From: Opitutaceae bacterium
GTDB taxonomy: Bacteria; Verrucomicrobiota; Verrucomicrobiia; Opitutales; Opitutaceae
Length of the DNA: 64,000 nucleotides
Reading direction: 5' to 3'
Assembly (NCBI GenBank): GCA_027482185.1
Contig: JAIXWF010000013.1
Coordinates: 496,001-560,000 of the forward strand
Under the pieces are notes generated by a model. The model saw only the letters and a list, made by a program, of their open reading frames with translations, made no database searches and was not told the origin of the DNA. A program made the translations under genes and the position numbers. Shown in pieces: positions 57,301 to 64,000 of this stretch. Each line of letters begins with the position of its first letter. Positions within the stretch are counted from its first letter, which is position 1.

Positions 57301-57589
57301 CCTCGGGGAAGCGGTTTACCGCGAGACCGGCGGGCGGCGCGACGAACTCGCGGCGGCGGCCTTCGTCCGCCTGCTGGGCCGCGCGCCGACCGCCGCCGAA
57401 CTCGGCACGCTGGCGCGTTTGCACGACGAGCAGCTCGATTGGTACCGGCGGAATCCCGACAAGGCCGAGGCGTATCTGAAAATCGGCGACACGCCGCGCG
57501 ACGCGGCCCTGCCGGCGCCGGAGCTCGCGGCCGCGGCCGCGCTCGCCAACACCCTCATGAACCACGACGGCTTCGTCGTGAAGCGCTGA
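54365..57589 (+). CDS. PSCyt1 / PSCyt2 (DUF1549) / LamG / PSD1 (DUF1553) planctomycete-type protein
   Basis: 1074 residues from the ATG at 54365 ([19 protein letters not shown]). The N-terminal PSCyt1 domain has [14 protein letters not shown] (CxxCH at 36-40) and [17 protein letters not shown], and is expected to bind heme c. DUF1549/PSCyt2 follows with [61 protein letters not shown] and [18 protein letters not shown], a second CxxCH. A concanavalin/LamG-like insert (about 500-650) has [26 protein letters not shown]. PSD1/DUF1553 closes with [36 protein letters not shown] and [17 protein letters not shown]-like text. Function unproven; linked to polysaccharide use in this superphylum. Confidence 0.95.
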   Translation: [1074 protein letters not shown]

Positions 57590-57592
57590 CCC

Positions 57593-59068
57593 ATGGACCA
57601 CCCCGATCCCGCCCGGAATCCCCTCTGCACCGGCCCCGAACCGTGGTTCCGGATGAGCCGCCGCGAATGCCTGAACCGCCTCGCGCTCGGTCTCGGCGGC
57701 ATGGCGCTGGCGGAATTGCTCGGCGGCAAGGCAACGGCCGCGCCCGCCCCGGCGCCGCGGGGCCTGCCCGGGCTGCCGCACTTCGCGCCGAAGGCGAAGC
57801 GCATCATCTATCTGTTCCAGTCCGGCGGGCCTTCGCAGCTCGACCTCTTCGACTACAAGCCGCTGCTCAACCGCATGCACGGCGAGCAATTGCCGGATGC
57901 GGTGCGCGGCGGCCAACGGTTGACCGGCATGTCGGGCAACCAGAGTTCGATCCCGATCGCGGGCTCGCCGTTCAAGTTCGCGCAGCACGGGCAGAGCGGC
58001 GCGTGGATCTCCGACCTGCTGCCGTACACGGCCAAGATCGCGGACGACCTCTGCATCATCCGCTCGATGCACACGGAATCGATCAACCACGGGCCGGGCG
58101 TGACGTTCATGCAGACGGGTTCGCAGATCCCGGGCCGGCCGAGTTTCGGTTCGTGGCTCGACTACGGGCTCGGCAGCGCGAACGCGGATCTGCCGTCGTT
58201 CGTCGTGCTGCTGACGAAGGACAAGAAGGGGCAGCCGCTGATGTCGCATCTTTGGGGCGCGGGATTCCTCCCGGCGAAGCACCAGGGCGTGCGTTTCCGC
58301 TCCGGCGGCGACCCCGTGCTGTACCTCGGCAATCCCGCCGGCGTGACGCCGGAAAACCGGCGGCTCGCGCTCGACCGCCTGCGCGAGTTGCACGAGCAGC
58401 AGTTTGCCGGGACGCCCGACGCCGAGATCACGGCGCGCATCGCGAACTACGAGATGGCGTTCAACATGCAGACGAGCGTGCCCGAGGTCACCGACTTCAA
58501 GGACGAACCCGAGCATGTGGTCGCCGAGTACGGTCCCGACGCGCGCACGCCCGGCACCTTTGCCGCGAACTGCCTGCTCGCGCGCCGCTTGGCCGAGCGC
58601 GGCGTGCGTTTCATCCAGTTGTACCATCAGGACTGGGACCACCACGGCGGTTTGCCCGGCGGCATCCGCCGCGAGTGTCTGCAGACCGACCGCGCGGCGG
58701 CGGCCTTGGTGACGGACCTGAAGCGGCGCGGCATGCTCGACGACACGCTCGTCGTGTGGGGCGGCGAATTCGGCCGGACCAACTATTGCCAAGGCCTGAT
58801 GACGGCGGGCAACTTCGGCCGCGACCATCACCCGCGTTGCTTCTCCGTCTGGATGGCCGGCGGCGGCGTGAAGCCCGGCGTGACCTACGGCGAGACCGAC
58901 GAGTACGGCTACAACGTCGTGAAGAACCCCGTCCACATCCACGACCTGCACGCGACGATCATGCACCTGTTCGGCATCGATCACGAGCAGCTGACCTACA
59001 AGTTCCAGGGCCGACGCTACCGTCTGACCGACGTGCACGGGCACGTCGTGAAGGACGTGATTGCCTGA
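57593..59068 (+). CDS. DUF1501 family Tat-exported protein
   Basis: 491 residues from the ATG at 57593, three bases after the PSD1 stop. MSRRECLNRLALGLGGMALAELL near residue 21 is a twin-arginine-like signal preceded by a short extension. DUF1501 features follow: KAKRIIYLFQSGGPSQLDLFDYKP, GKIADDL-type text, SIRSMHTESINHGPGVTFMQTG-like text, then WDHHGGLPGGI, VVWGGEFGRTNY, and HHPRCFSVWMAGGGVKPGVTYGETDEYGYNV. The fold is sulfatase/phosphatase-like (alkaline phosphatase superfamily). It nearly always pairs with PSCyt/PSD proteins and is probably co-transcribed and functionally coupled. Activity is unknown. Confidence 0.93.
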   Translation: MDHPDPARNPLCTGPEPWFRMSRRECLNRLALGLGGMALAELLGGKATAAPAPAPRGLPGLPHFAPKAKRIIYLFQSGGPSQLDLFDYKPLLNRMHGEQLPDAVRGGQRLTGMSGNQSSIPIAGSPFKFAQHGQSGAWISDLLPYTAKIADDLCIIRSMHTESINHGPGVTFMQTGSQIPGRPSFGSWLDYGLGSANADLPSFVVLLTKDKKGQPLMSHLWGAGFLPAKHQGVRFRSGGDPVLYLGNPAGVTPENRRLALDRLRELHEQQFAGTPDAEITARIANYEMAFNMQTSVPEVTDFKDEPEHVVAEYGPDARTPGTFAANCLLARRLAERGVRFIQLYHQDWDHHGGLPGGIRRECLQTDRAAAALVTDLKRRGMLDDTLVVWGGEFGRTNYCQGLMTAGNFGRDHHPRCFSVWMAGGGVKPGVTYGETDEYGYNVVKNPVHIHDLHATIMHLFGIDHEQLTYKFQGRRYRLTDVHGHVVKDVIA

Positions 59069-59096
59069 GTCCGCGGGCGGCCTACAAGGGAGGCGC

Positions 59097-59798
59097 ATGA
59101 ATCTGCGCACCCCGTTGTTCACCCTCGCTCTTTCGTTGCTCGCGGCGCCGCTCTTCGGCGCGGAGCCCAATACCCTCACGGCCGCGGAAAAATCCGCGGG
59201 CTGGAAACTGCTCTTCGACGGCACCTCGCTGAACGGCTGGCGCGGTTACAAGACCGAGGCGGTCGGCGCGGGTTGGAAGGCGGAGGGCGGCACGTTGACG
59301 CTGACGGCGGCGAAGGCCGGCGACGTGATGACGAAGGACGAATTCGCCGACTTCGAATTGAGCTTCGAGTGGAAGATCAGCGCCGGCGGCAACAGCGGCG
59401 TGATTTACCGCGTCGGTCTCGGCGAGAGCGCCAGCTACCGCACGGGCCCCGAATACCAGGTCCTCGACAACGTCGCGGCCAAGGACAACAAGCTCGGCAA
59501 CCATCTCGCCGGTTCGCTCTACGACATCGGCAAGGAAGCGCCCCGCGACCTCGTGAAGGCGGTCGGCGAGTGGAACCACAGCCGCCTGATCGTGCGCGGC
59601 TGGAAGGTCGAACATTGGCTCAACGGCAAGCAGGTCATCGCGCTCGACCTCGGCAGTCCCGAAGGCAAGGCGGCGATTGCCGCGAGCAAGTTCAAGGATT
59701 GGCCGAAGTTCGCCTCGCTGGCCAAGGGCCACATCGCCTTCCAGGACCACGGCGACGTCGTGAGCTACCGTTCCATCAAGATCCGCGATTTGAAGTAA
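59097..59798 (+). CDS. DUF1080 (3-keto-disaccharide hydrolase-like) secreted protein
   Basis: 233 residues from the ATG at 59097, preceded by a good GGGAGG ribosome-binding site seven bases away. Signal peptide MNLRTPLFTLALSLLAAPLFGAEP. The concanavalin-like lectin/glucanase fold of DUF1080 is visible in GWKLLFDGTSLNGWRGYK, FADFELSFEWKISAGGNSGVIYRV, GPEYQVLDN and WNHSRLIVRGWKVEHWLNGKQV. Some members hydrolyse 3-keto-glucosides or bind oligosaccharides. It ends the plus-strand glycan run and is followed by repeats. Confidence 0.92.
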   Translation: MNLRTPLFTLALSLLAAPLFGAEPNTLTAAEKSAGWKLLFDGTSLNGWRGYKTEAVGAGWKAEGGTLTLTAAKAGDVMTKDEFADFELSFEWKISAGGNSGVIYRVGLGESASYRTGPEYQVLDNVAAKDNKLGNHLAGSLYDIGKEAPRDLVKAVGEWNHSRLIVRGWKVEHWLNGKQVIALDLGSPEGKAAIAASKFKDWPKFASLAKGHIAFQDHGDVVSYRSIKIRDLK

Positions 59799-59820
59799 CG
59801 TTCATTCGTCGGGTCGATCC

Positions 59821-60158
59821 CAAGGCAGGGACCACAGAGGACACGGAGGGAGTCACCGAGGGCACAGCGGAGAAATTGGAAAAACGGAATTGGTCGCGAA
59901 GCGCGGCCTTGGTCCTTTGGCCCAAGGTTTTCTCCGTGTGCTCTGTGCCTCCTCGGTGAACTCCGTGACAAAAATTCGTTCGGTCCAAGGCAGGGACCAC
60001 AGAGGACACGGAGGGAGTCACAGAGGCCACGGAGCGGAGATTGAAAAAACGGAATTGGTCGCGAAGCGCGGCCATGGTCCTTTGGCCCTTGGTTTTCTCC
60101 GTGTCCTCCGTGTCTCCCTCTGTGCCCTCTGTGACCCTCTCCGTAGTCTCTGTGGTCA
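59821..60158. repeat. Two ~165-bp copies of an ACAGAGGACACGGAG inverted-word element
   Basis: Copy 1 starts at 59821 and copy 2 at 59986; both open with CAAGGCAGGGACCACAGAGG and share a central block including GGAATTGGTCGCGAAGCGCG. Each copy has GGACACGGAGGGAGTCA words at its left and complementary TCCGTGTxCTCTGTG words at its right, so each can fold back. The array runs into the stop codon of the minus-strand gene at 60156. Confidence 0.9.
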
Positions 60159-61178
60159 AACCTCAGGGCTAGGCGGCGGGAGCAGGGCTTCGCCGGTGCT
60201 CACTTTGTCGCCGTCGCGAGTCCAGCGGTAGATGAGCGGCAGCTTCGAGCGTTCGAGCTGTTTGAAGAGGGCGTTGTCCGCGCGCTTCGGCAGTTCCAAG
60301 TCCTGCAGGCCGGCGGCGTCGCAGTTGAGCCAGCGAGCATAGGGCTTGAAGTGCTCGGGGCGGCCGATGATGCGCGACCAGCCTTCGGGTTGCCCGGCGG
60401 CCGGGCGCCGGTCGAGGGCGACGAAGCAATAGGGCAGGCTGCGCAGGTCGATGCCGGCGCGCTGGCCGAATTTCACCCAGTTGGAATCGGCGAAGATCTC
60501 GCCCGGCGGCGGGGCGAAGAAATGGCACCAGTCGCGCGCGCGGTCCTCGGCGAACACGGGACAGCTGCCGGCGTGCGTGCAGGGGGCGACGACATTGAAA
60601 GCGGCGCGGAAGGATTCGCGGAGTTGGCCGAGTTGGCGGCTCACGGCGTGCGTGCCGGGCTCGACCCAGAGGACGGCGTCGGCGCGGGCGATGAGGCCTT
60701 GGAGCGAGGCGAGGGCCTCGGGCGGCAATTCGTTCAGCACATGGCTGATCACGAGCAGGCCGATCGGTTCCGCGGCGGCGATAAAACCGGGCGTGGCCTG
60801 GTCGACCTTGAGGCCGGGGAATTCCTTGGTCGCGGCCGCGGCGGCATAGTCGCAGGCGAGCGGAGAATGGTCCCAGACCGTAAGGGAGGAAAACGCCGCC
60901 GGACCGTACGCGGCGATGATCCGGCGTGCGGCCACGCCGCTGCCGCAGCCCCAATCGAAAACGGCGGCGCCGGGCGGCGGGGACCAGTTCCGCAGTTTCA
61001 ATTCGCGGAGGACGTGGTCCCACTTCCAACCGATGCGTTCGCCGTAGGTGAAATCGTAGGACGCGAGGTCGGACGGCGTTTCCCAATACGGACCCGCGGC
61101 GGCGGTGGCGGCGGGGCCGTTGAGAAACTTCTGCCGGAGGCGGTCGAGGGCGGGCCAGTCGAGTTCGGACCAGGTCAT
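60156..61178 (-). CDS. Rsm22-like small-subunit rRNA methyltransferase family protein
   Basis: 340 residues from the ATG at 61178 (MTWSELDWPALDRLRQKFLN). A SAM-binding motif lies in AAVFDWGCGSGVAARRIIAAYG and an acidic ribose position in LTVWDHSPLACDYA. LLVISHVLNELPPEALASL and VLWVEPGTHAVSRQLGQLRESF follow. CTHAGSCPVFAEDRARDWCHFF contains the Cys cluster of Rsm22 (PF09243), which may bind Fe-S or zinc. Rsm22 acts on the small ribosomal subunit in mitochondria and some bacteria. The stop codon lies inside the downstream repeat. The next methyltransferase gene is upstream on the same strand, 58 bp away. Confidence 0.85.
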   Translation of the reverse strand: MTWSELDWPALDRLRQKFLNGPAATAAAGPYWETPSDLASYDFTYGERIGWKWDHVLRELKLRNWSPPPGAAVFDWGCGSGVAARRIIAAYGPAAFSSLTVWDHSPLACDYAAAAATKEFPGLKVDQATPGFIAAAEPIGLLVISHVLNELPPEALASLQGLIARADAVLWVEPGTHAVSRQLGQLRESFRAAFNVVAPCTHAGSCPVFAEDRARDWCHFFAPPPGEIFADSNWVKFGQRAGIDLRSLPYCFVALDRRPAAGQPEGWSRIIGRPEHFKPYARWLNCDAAGLQDLELPKRADNALFKQLERSKLPLIYRWTRDGDKVSTGEALLPPPSPEV

Positions 61179-61184
61179 GGGGGA

Positions 61185-61215
61185 GCCGCAAGGAGGCGCA
61201 AAGGGCGCGGGGAAC
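61185..61215. repeat. GGCGCAAAGG words between two methyltransferase genes
   Basis: CCGCAAGGAGGCGCAAAGGG within a 58-bp spacer; the word matches the clusters at 18103 and 52497. Confidence 0.55.
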
Positions 61216-61236
61216 GACGTTGAAGAAACGAGACGA

Positions 61237-62442
61237 TTAGGCGTGGGCCTGACCGGAAAGCGGGAAGTTCAGGTGGCGCGCGAGGGCCTGCGTGCGGATG
61301 CCGTAGAAGGCGGCGAAGGCGCGGACGCGGTCGGCGACGGCGTCGTTGCCCGGGGCGGATTCGCGGCTGCGGATCGCGGAGATCATGAGGTTTTTCGCGG
61401 TGTGCTCGGTGGAGATGAACTCGAAGACCTTCGTCTTGCAGCCGGACCACTCGAGCAGGTGAGCGCGGAGGGCGTCGGTGACGAACTCGGATTGCCGTTC
61501 CTGGAAAATGCCGTGACGCAGCGCGTCGGCGAGGACGGGTGGGGCCGTGAGCTGGCGGCGGAGTTCCTTTTGGCAACAGGGGGCGACGACGAGAAGCGTG
61601 GCGCCGGCGGCTAGGCCGCGGGCGAGGGCGTCGTCGGTCGCGGTGTCGCAAGCGTGCAACGCGATCAGCACATCGCAGGCGCCCGGGGCGAGCGGCGCGT
61701 CGGCGATGGTGCCGGCCTCGAAGGCGAGGCGGTCGCCGAAACCGTGGGCGGCGGCGGCGCGGTTGCAGAGCGCGACGAGTTCGGGGCGGGCCTCGATGCC
61801 GCGCACGCGCGCGCGGTCGCCGAGCAGGGCGGCGACGGCGAAGGTGAGGTAGCCCTTGCCCGCGCCCATATCGACGATGCGCCAGGGCCGGTCGGTGGGC
61901 AGCGGGGCCTCGGCGAGCAGATGCGTGAGCAGTTCGGCGAACTTCTGGATCTGGCGGAATTTGTCCGCCATGCCGTCGCGGGGCTGGCCGCGGTTGTTGG
62001 TGACGCCGAGGGCGTGCAGCCACGGGGAATCGGCGGGGATGGCGTGGGCCTTGGGGCGGTCGTGCGCGGCGAGGGCGGCGGGCGGGGCGGCGACGGGCGC
62101 GGCGGCGTGCAGGCTGAGGCGCGCGGTGCCGTCGGCTTTCGTTTCCAACTGCGCCGACTGCGTCGCCGTGAAGAGGTGCGCGTCGAGAAAATCGGCGCCG
62201 AGCAGCGCCTCGCATTGGCCGAGGGCGTCGGCGGGCGCGAAATTCTTGGTGACGTCGCGCGTGGCATGCCGCCAGACGAAGGCGTAGTGCAGGCCGGTCT
62301 TCAGGGTGACGGGGCGGACGAAGACATTCTTCAGCGTGGGATCGGCGCCGCGCGCTTTGCCGAGCGTGAGCTTCAGCAACGTGCCGTCCTCGAGGGCGGA
62401 GCGAAGCAGGGCGAAGAAGCGGTCGCGGGCGGGAGGAAGCAT
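61237..62442 (-). CDS. SAM-dependent methyltransferase (Methyltransf_32, METTL25/RRNAD1-like)
   Basis: 401 residues from the ATG at 62442. The N-terminal 130 residues form a domain without a name I can give, with LKLTLGKARGADPTLKNVFVRPV, KTGLHYAFVWRHATRDVTKNF, and so on. After GVTNNRGQPRDGMADKFRQIQKFAELL comes the methyltransferase: RIVDMGAGKGYLTFAVAALL (motif I), GIEARPELVALCNRAA, DVLIALHACDTATDDALARGL and VVAPCCQKELRR, typical of the METTL25/RRNAD1-like group. The target is unknown; adjacency to the Rsm22-like gene suggests an RNA (inference). The start lies after a block of GTTGAAA repeats. Confidence 0.85.
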   Translation of the reverse strand: MLPPARDRFFALLRSALEDGTLLKLTLGKARGADPTLKNVFVRPVTLKTGLHYAFVWRHATRDVTKNFAPADALGQCEALLGADFLDAHLFTATQSAQLETKADGTARLSLHAAAPVAAPPAALAAHDRPKAHAIPADSPWLHALGVTNNRGQPRDGMADKFRQIQKFAELLTHLLAEAPLPTDRPWRIVDMGAGKGYLTFAVAALLGDRARVRGIEARPELVALCNRAAAAHGFGDRLAFEAGTIADAPLAPGACDVLIALHACDTATDDALARGLAAGATLLVVAPCCQKELRRQLTAPPVLADALRHGIFQERQSEFVTDALRAHLLEWSGCKTKVFEFISTEHTAKNLMISAIRSRESAPGNDAVADRVRAFAAFYGIRTQALARHLNFPLSGQAHA

Positions 62443-62449
62443 TTGAAAA

Positions 62450-62630
62450 AGTTGAAAGGTGAAAGCTGAAAGTTGAAAGAACGGAGGTTCGGTCGGCGGG
62501 CGAAAGGCGAAAGGCGGAGAACGGAAAAGTGGGAAAGCGGGAAAGCTGAAATGGGGAAACGGCGGGAGGCCGAGCGGGTTCGGGCTTTCTGCTTACCGCT
62601 TTCGGCTTAGAGCCTTCAGCTTTCCTTGCT
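62450..62630. repeat. Mixed GTTGAAA, GGCGAAAG and GGAAAGC word array with inverted copy
   Basis: 62453-62478 has GTTGAAAGGTGAAAGCTGAA and AGTTGAAAG. 62500-62560 has GGGCGAAAGGCGAAAGGCGG and GTGGGAAAGCGGGAAAGC. From 62583 CTTTCTGCTTACCGC and TTCGGCTTAGAGCCTTCAGC read as approximate complements. The array fills the entire gap to the lipase maturation factor gene. Confidence 0.8.
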
Positions 62631-64000
62631 TCAGCGTGATCCTGGCCGCAGCGAGACGGGCGCGATGTAGAATTCGAGCGGGGTGCGGCGCCACCACTGA
62701 CCGGTGGCGCGGCGGGTAGCGGAATCGGTAAAATGATATTCGTAGCGCACGACGCGGACGGAGCGCGGCGGCGCGGCGGGGAAGGGGTTGTGGGCGAGCA
62801 AATCGAGGACGACGGGATTGCCGCGGAGCAAATGTTCGCAAAGGCCGAGGACCCAGGGGTTCTGTTGCGGCGAGCCGAGGGCGGCGAACCAGAGTTGCCA
62901 ATCGAGCCGCGGTTGGTGCGGCGCAACCCAGGTGGGCGCGCGGCCGAGGGCGCCGGGCTTGTGCGGGAATTCGTAGGCCTGCCAGGTGCGGCCGTCGTTG
63001 CTGCCTTCGAAGACGAGCTCGGGCCGCGGATTCGTCATCACCGCGAAGAGTCCGTAGGTGTTGAAGGAACGGAAGGGCGCGACGGCCGCGGCGACGGGCT
63101 CGACAAAGGCCCACGGCCGCGAGCGGAACAAGGCCGGAACGAATTGCGCGAACGTCAACGCGGCGACGGCCGCCGCGAACGGCCACAGGAGCCAACGCGG
63201 CGCGGGCGCAGCGGAAACGTGGGAAACGTGGGCAACCTCGGAGTCGGGAGCAACGGTCGCCGCGGGCAGGCGGAGGCGGCGGGCGAGGGCGGCGAGGTGG
63301 GCGTCGTCGAGGCAGAGGACGCAGAGCGCGGCGGTGAGGATATTGAAATAGGTGTAGTTACCGGTGAGGGCGATCAGCAGCATGAGCGCAACGAAGAGCC
63401 AGGCGGCGCGGTGGCGGGCGCCGCGCGGGCCGAAGAGGCAGAACGGCGCGGCCAATTCGATCGCGAACATCGCGGCGCAGGCGGCGCGGTGCCAGGCGGC
63501 GGGCAATTGGTGCGCCCACCAGCCGAGGACGGTCGGCAGGGGCTGCGTTTCGTAGTGGAAGGTGAGCGCCGAGAGATCGCGCCAGGTCGGGTCGCCGCTC
63601 GTGAGTTTCACGAGGCCGGACAGGAACATCAGCCGGAAGAGCAACCAGACGAGGAGCAGGCGCGCGAGCGGCGCGGGCTCGGCGCGTTGCCACCGCGGCA
63701 ACGTGCGCCACGGCGCGAGCAGGATCGCGAGGAGCGTCGTCTCGAGGAGAAGGGCATCCCATTGGAAGTTGAAGAAAGTCTGGCCCGCGACGCAGAGGGA
63801 CAGGTAGGCGACCCAGAGCAGGGTGAGGCCGAGGGCCGGGGCGATGCCGGCGAAGACGAGCAGCGAGAGCGCGACACCGGCGGCGACGAGTCCTTTGAGA
63901 AACGCAGCGCCGCCGAAGATCCAGACGAGGGACGGGAATTGGTGGTAGGCGGACGTGCCGAGCTGTTCGCGCGCGGCGGCGAAGAGGCGTTCGGCGGGCA
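62631..64000 (-). CDS. Lipase maturation factor family membrane protein, 5' part beyond window
   Basis: At least 456 codons on the minus strand, open to the window edge. The visible part includes TSAYHQFPSLVWIF and FLKGLVAAGVALSLLVFAG, then TFFNFQWDALLLETTLLAILLAPW. LARLLLVWLLFRLMFLSGLVKLTSGDPTWRDLSALTFHYETQPLPT follows, all hallmarks of the lipase maturation factor (LMF1) family. Five or more membrane segments are visible. The C-terminal region has FEGSNDGRTWQAYEF and PRLDWQLWFAALGS. Eukaryotic LMF1 helps lipases fold; bacterial relatives are uncharacterised. The start codon lies outside the window. Confidence 0.9.
   Translation of the reverse strand, partial: PAERLFAAAREQLGTSAYHQFPSLVWIFGGAAFLKGLVAAGVALSLLVFAGIAPALGLTLLWVAYLSLCVAGQTFFNFQWDALLLETTLLAILLAPWRTLPRWQRAEPAPLARLLLVWLLFRLMFLSGLVKLTSGDPTWRDLSALTFHYETQPLPTVLGWWAHQLPAAWHRAACAAMFAIELAAPFCLFGPRGARHRAAWLFVALMLLIALTGNYTYFNILTAALCVLCLDDAHLAALARRLRLPAATVAPDSEVAHVSHVSAAPAPRWLLWPFAAAVAALTFAQFVPALFRSRPWAFVEPVAAAVAPFRSFNTYGLFAVMTNPRPELVFEGSNDGRTWQAYEFPHKPGALGRAPTWVAPHQPRLDWQLWFAALGSPQQNPWVLGLCEHLLRGNPVVLDLLAHNPFPAAPPRSVRVVRYEYHFTDSATRRATGQWWRRTPLEFYIAPVSLRPGSR

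Overview
The window is about two-thirds G+C and comes from a bacterium of the PVC superphylum, most likely Verrucomicrobiota of the Opitutaceae type. The pointers are a protein ending in a VPDSG-CTERM sorting tail (34319-35059), a 51-residue PVC-type small basic protein (21918-22073), a PSCyt1/PSCyt2/PSD1 protein followed by a DUF1501 protein (54365-59068), a DUF1080 protein, a secreted sulfatase, and many exported enzymes. There is no phage, transposase, CRISPR array or plasmid gene; this looks like ordinary chromosome. No species can be named from the sequence alone.

Left part (1-24319): a truncated subtilase, a class III aminotransferase of the lysine 6-transaminase type, tRNA-Arg(ACG), a very large hybrid histidine kinase, a one-heme secreted protein, an exported rhodanese, an exported FAD oxidoreductase and a ribosome hibernation factor. 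Then comes a housekeeping block: SDR, RluA-type pseudouridine synthase, gltX, thrH, a YceH-family gene, glnS, tRNA-Arg(CCG), DedA, the small basic protein, cutA, rpoZ, smpB, a lone receiver domain and trmL. Two enzymes in this block that are normally cytoplasmic (a 2-hydroxyacid dehydrogenase and an HpcH/HpaI aldolase) carry signal peptides.

Middle part (24471-44212): two Opp-type ABC ATPases without permeases, an unusual lipid A acyltransferase/heptosyltransferase fusion, a second GT9 glycosyltransferase, then serS, tilS and ftsH. An extracytoplasmic set follows: VPDSG-CTERM protein, exported TIM-barrel isomerase, sulfatase, HtrA-type protease with PDZ repeats, and a coupled protease-like protein that has lost its catalytic residues. 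A second hybrid kinase, rimO and a 32-residue Lys/Arg-rich gene close the section.

Right part (44353-59798): one run of plus-strand genes that reads as a polysaccharide-use locus. It holds an ECF sigma factor, FecR-type regulator, TonB-dependent receptor with an STN domain, Tat-exported beta-propeller, Tat-exported polysaccharide pyruvyl transferase family protein, GH29 alpha-L-fucosidase, PSD1 cytochrome, DUF1501 and DUF1080. The sigma/FecR/receptor trio is the classical cell-surface signalling arrangement. The fucosidase, with the sulfatase some 15 kb away, suggests a fucose-containing and perhaps sulfated glycan as substrate (inference). The window ends with two methyltransferases and a truncated lipase maturation factor.

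The most striking structure outside genes is a set of intergenic repeat clusters built from 7-8 base words (for example TCTCAAC, GTTGAAA, GGACAGGAC, GGACACGGAG). They differ in word from site to site, often occur as a word array facing its reverse complement, and sit mostly at gene ends. Together they are the best candidate here for something poorly described.
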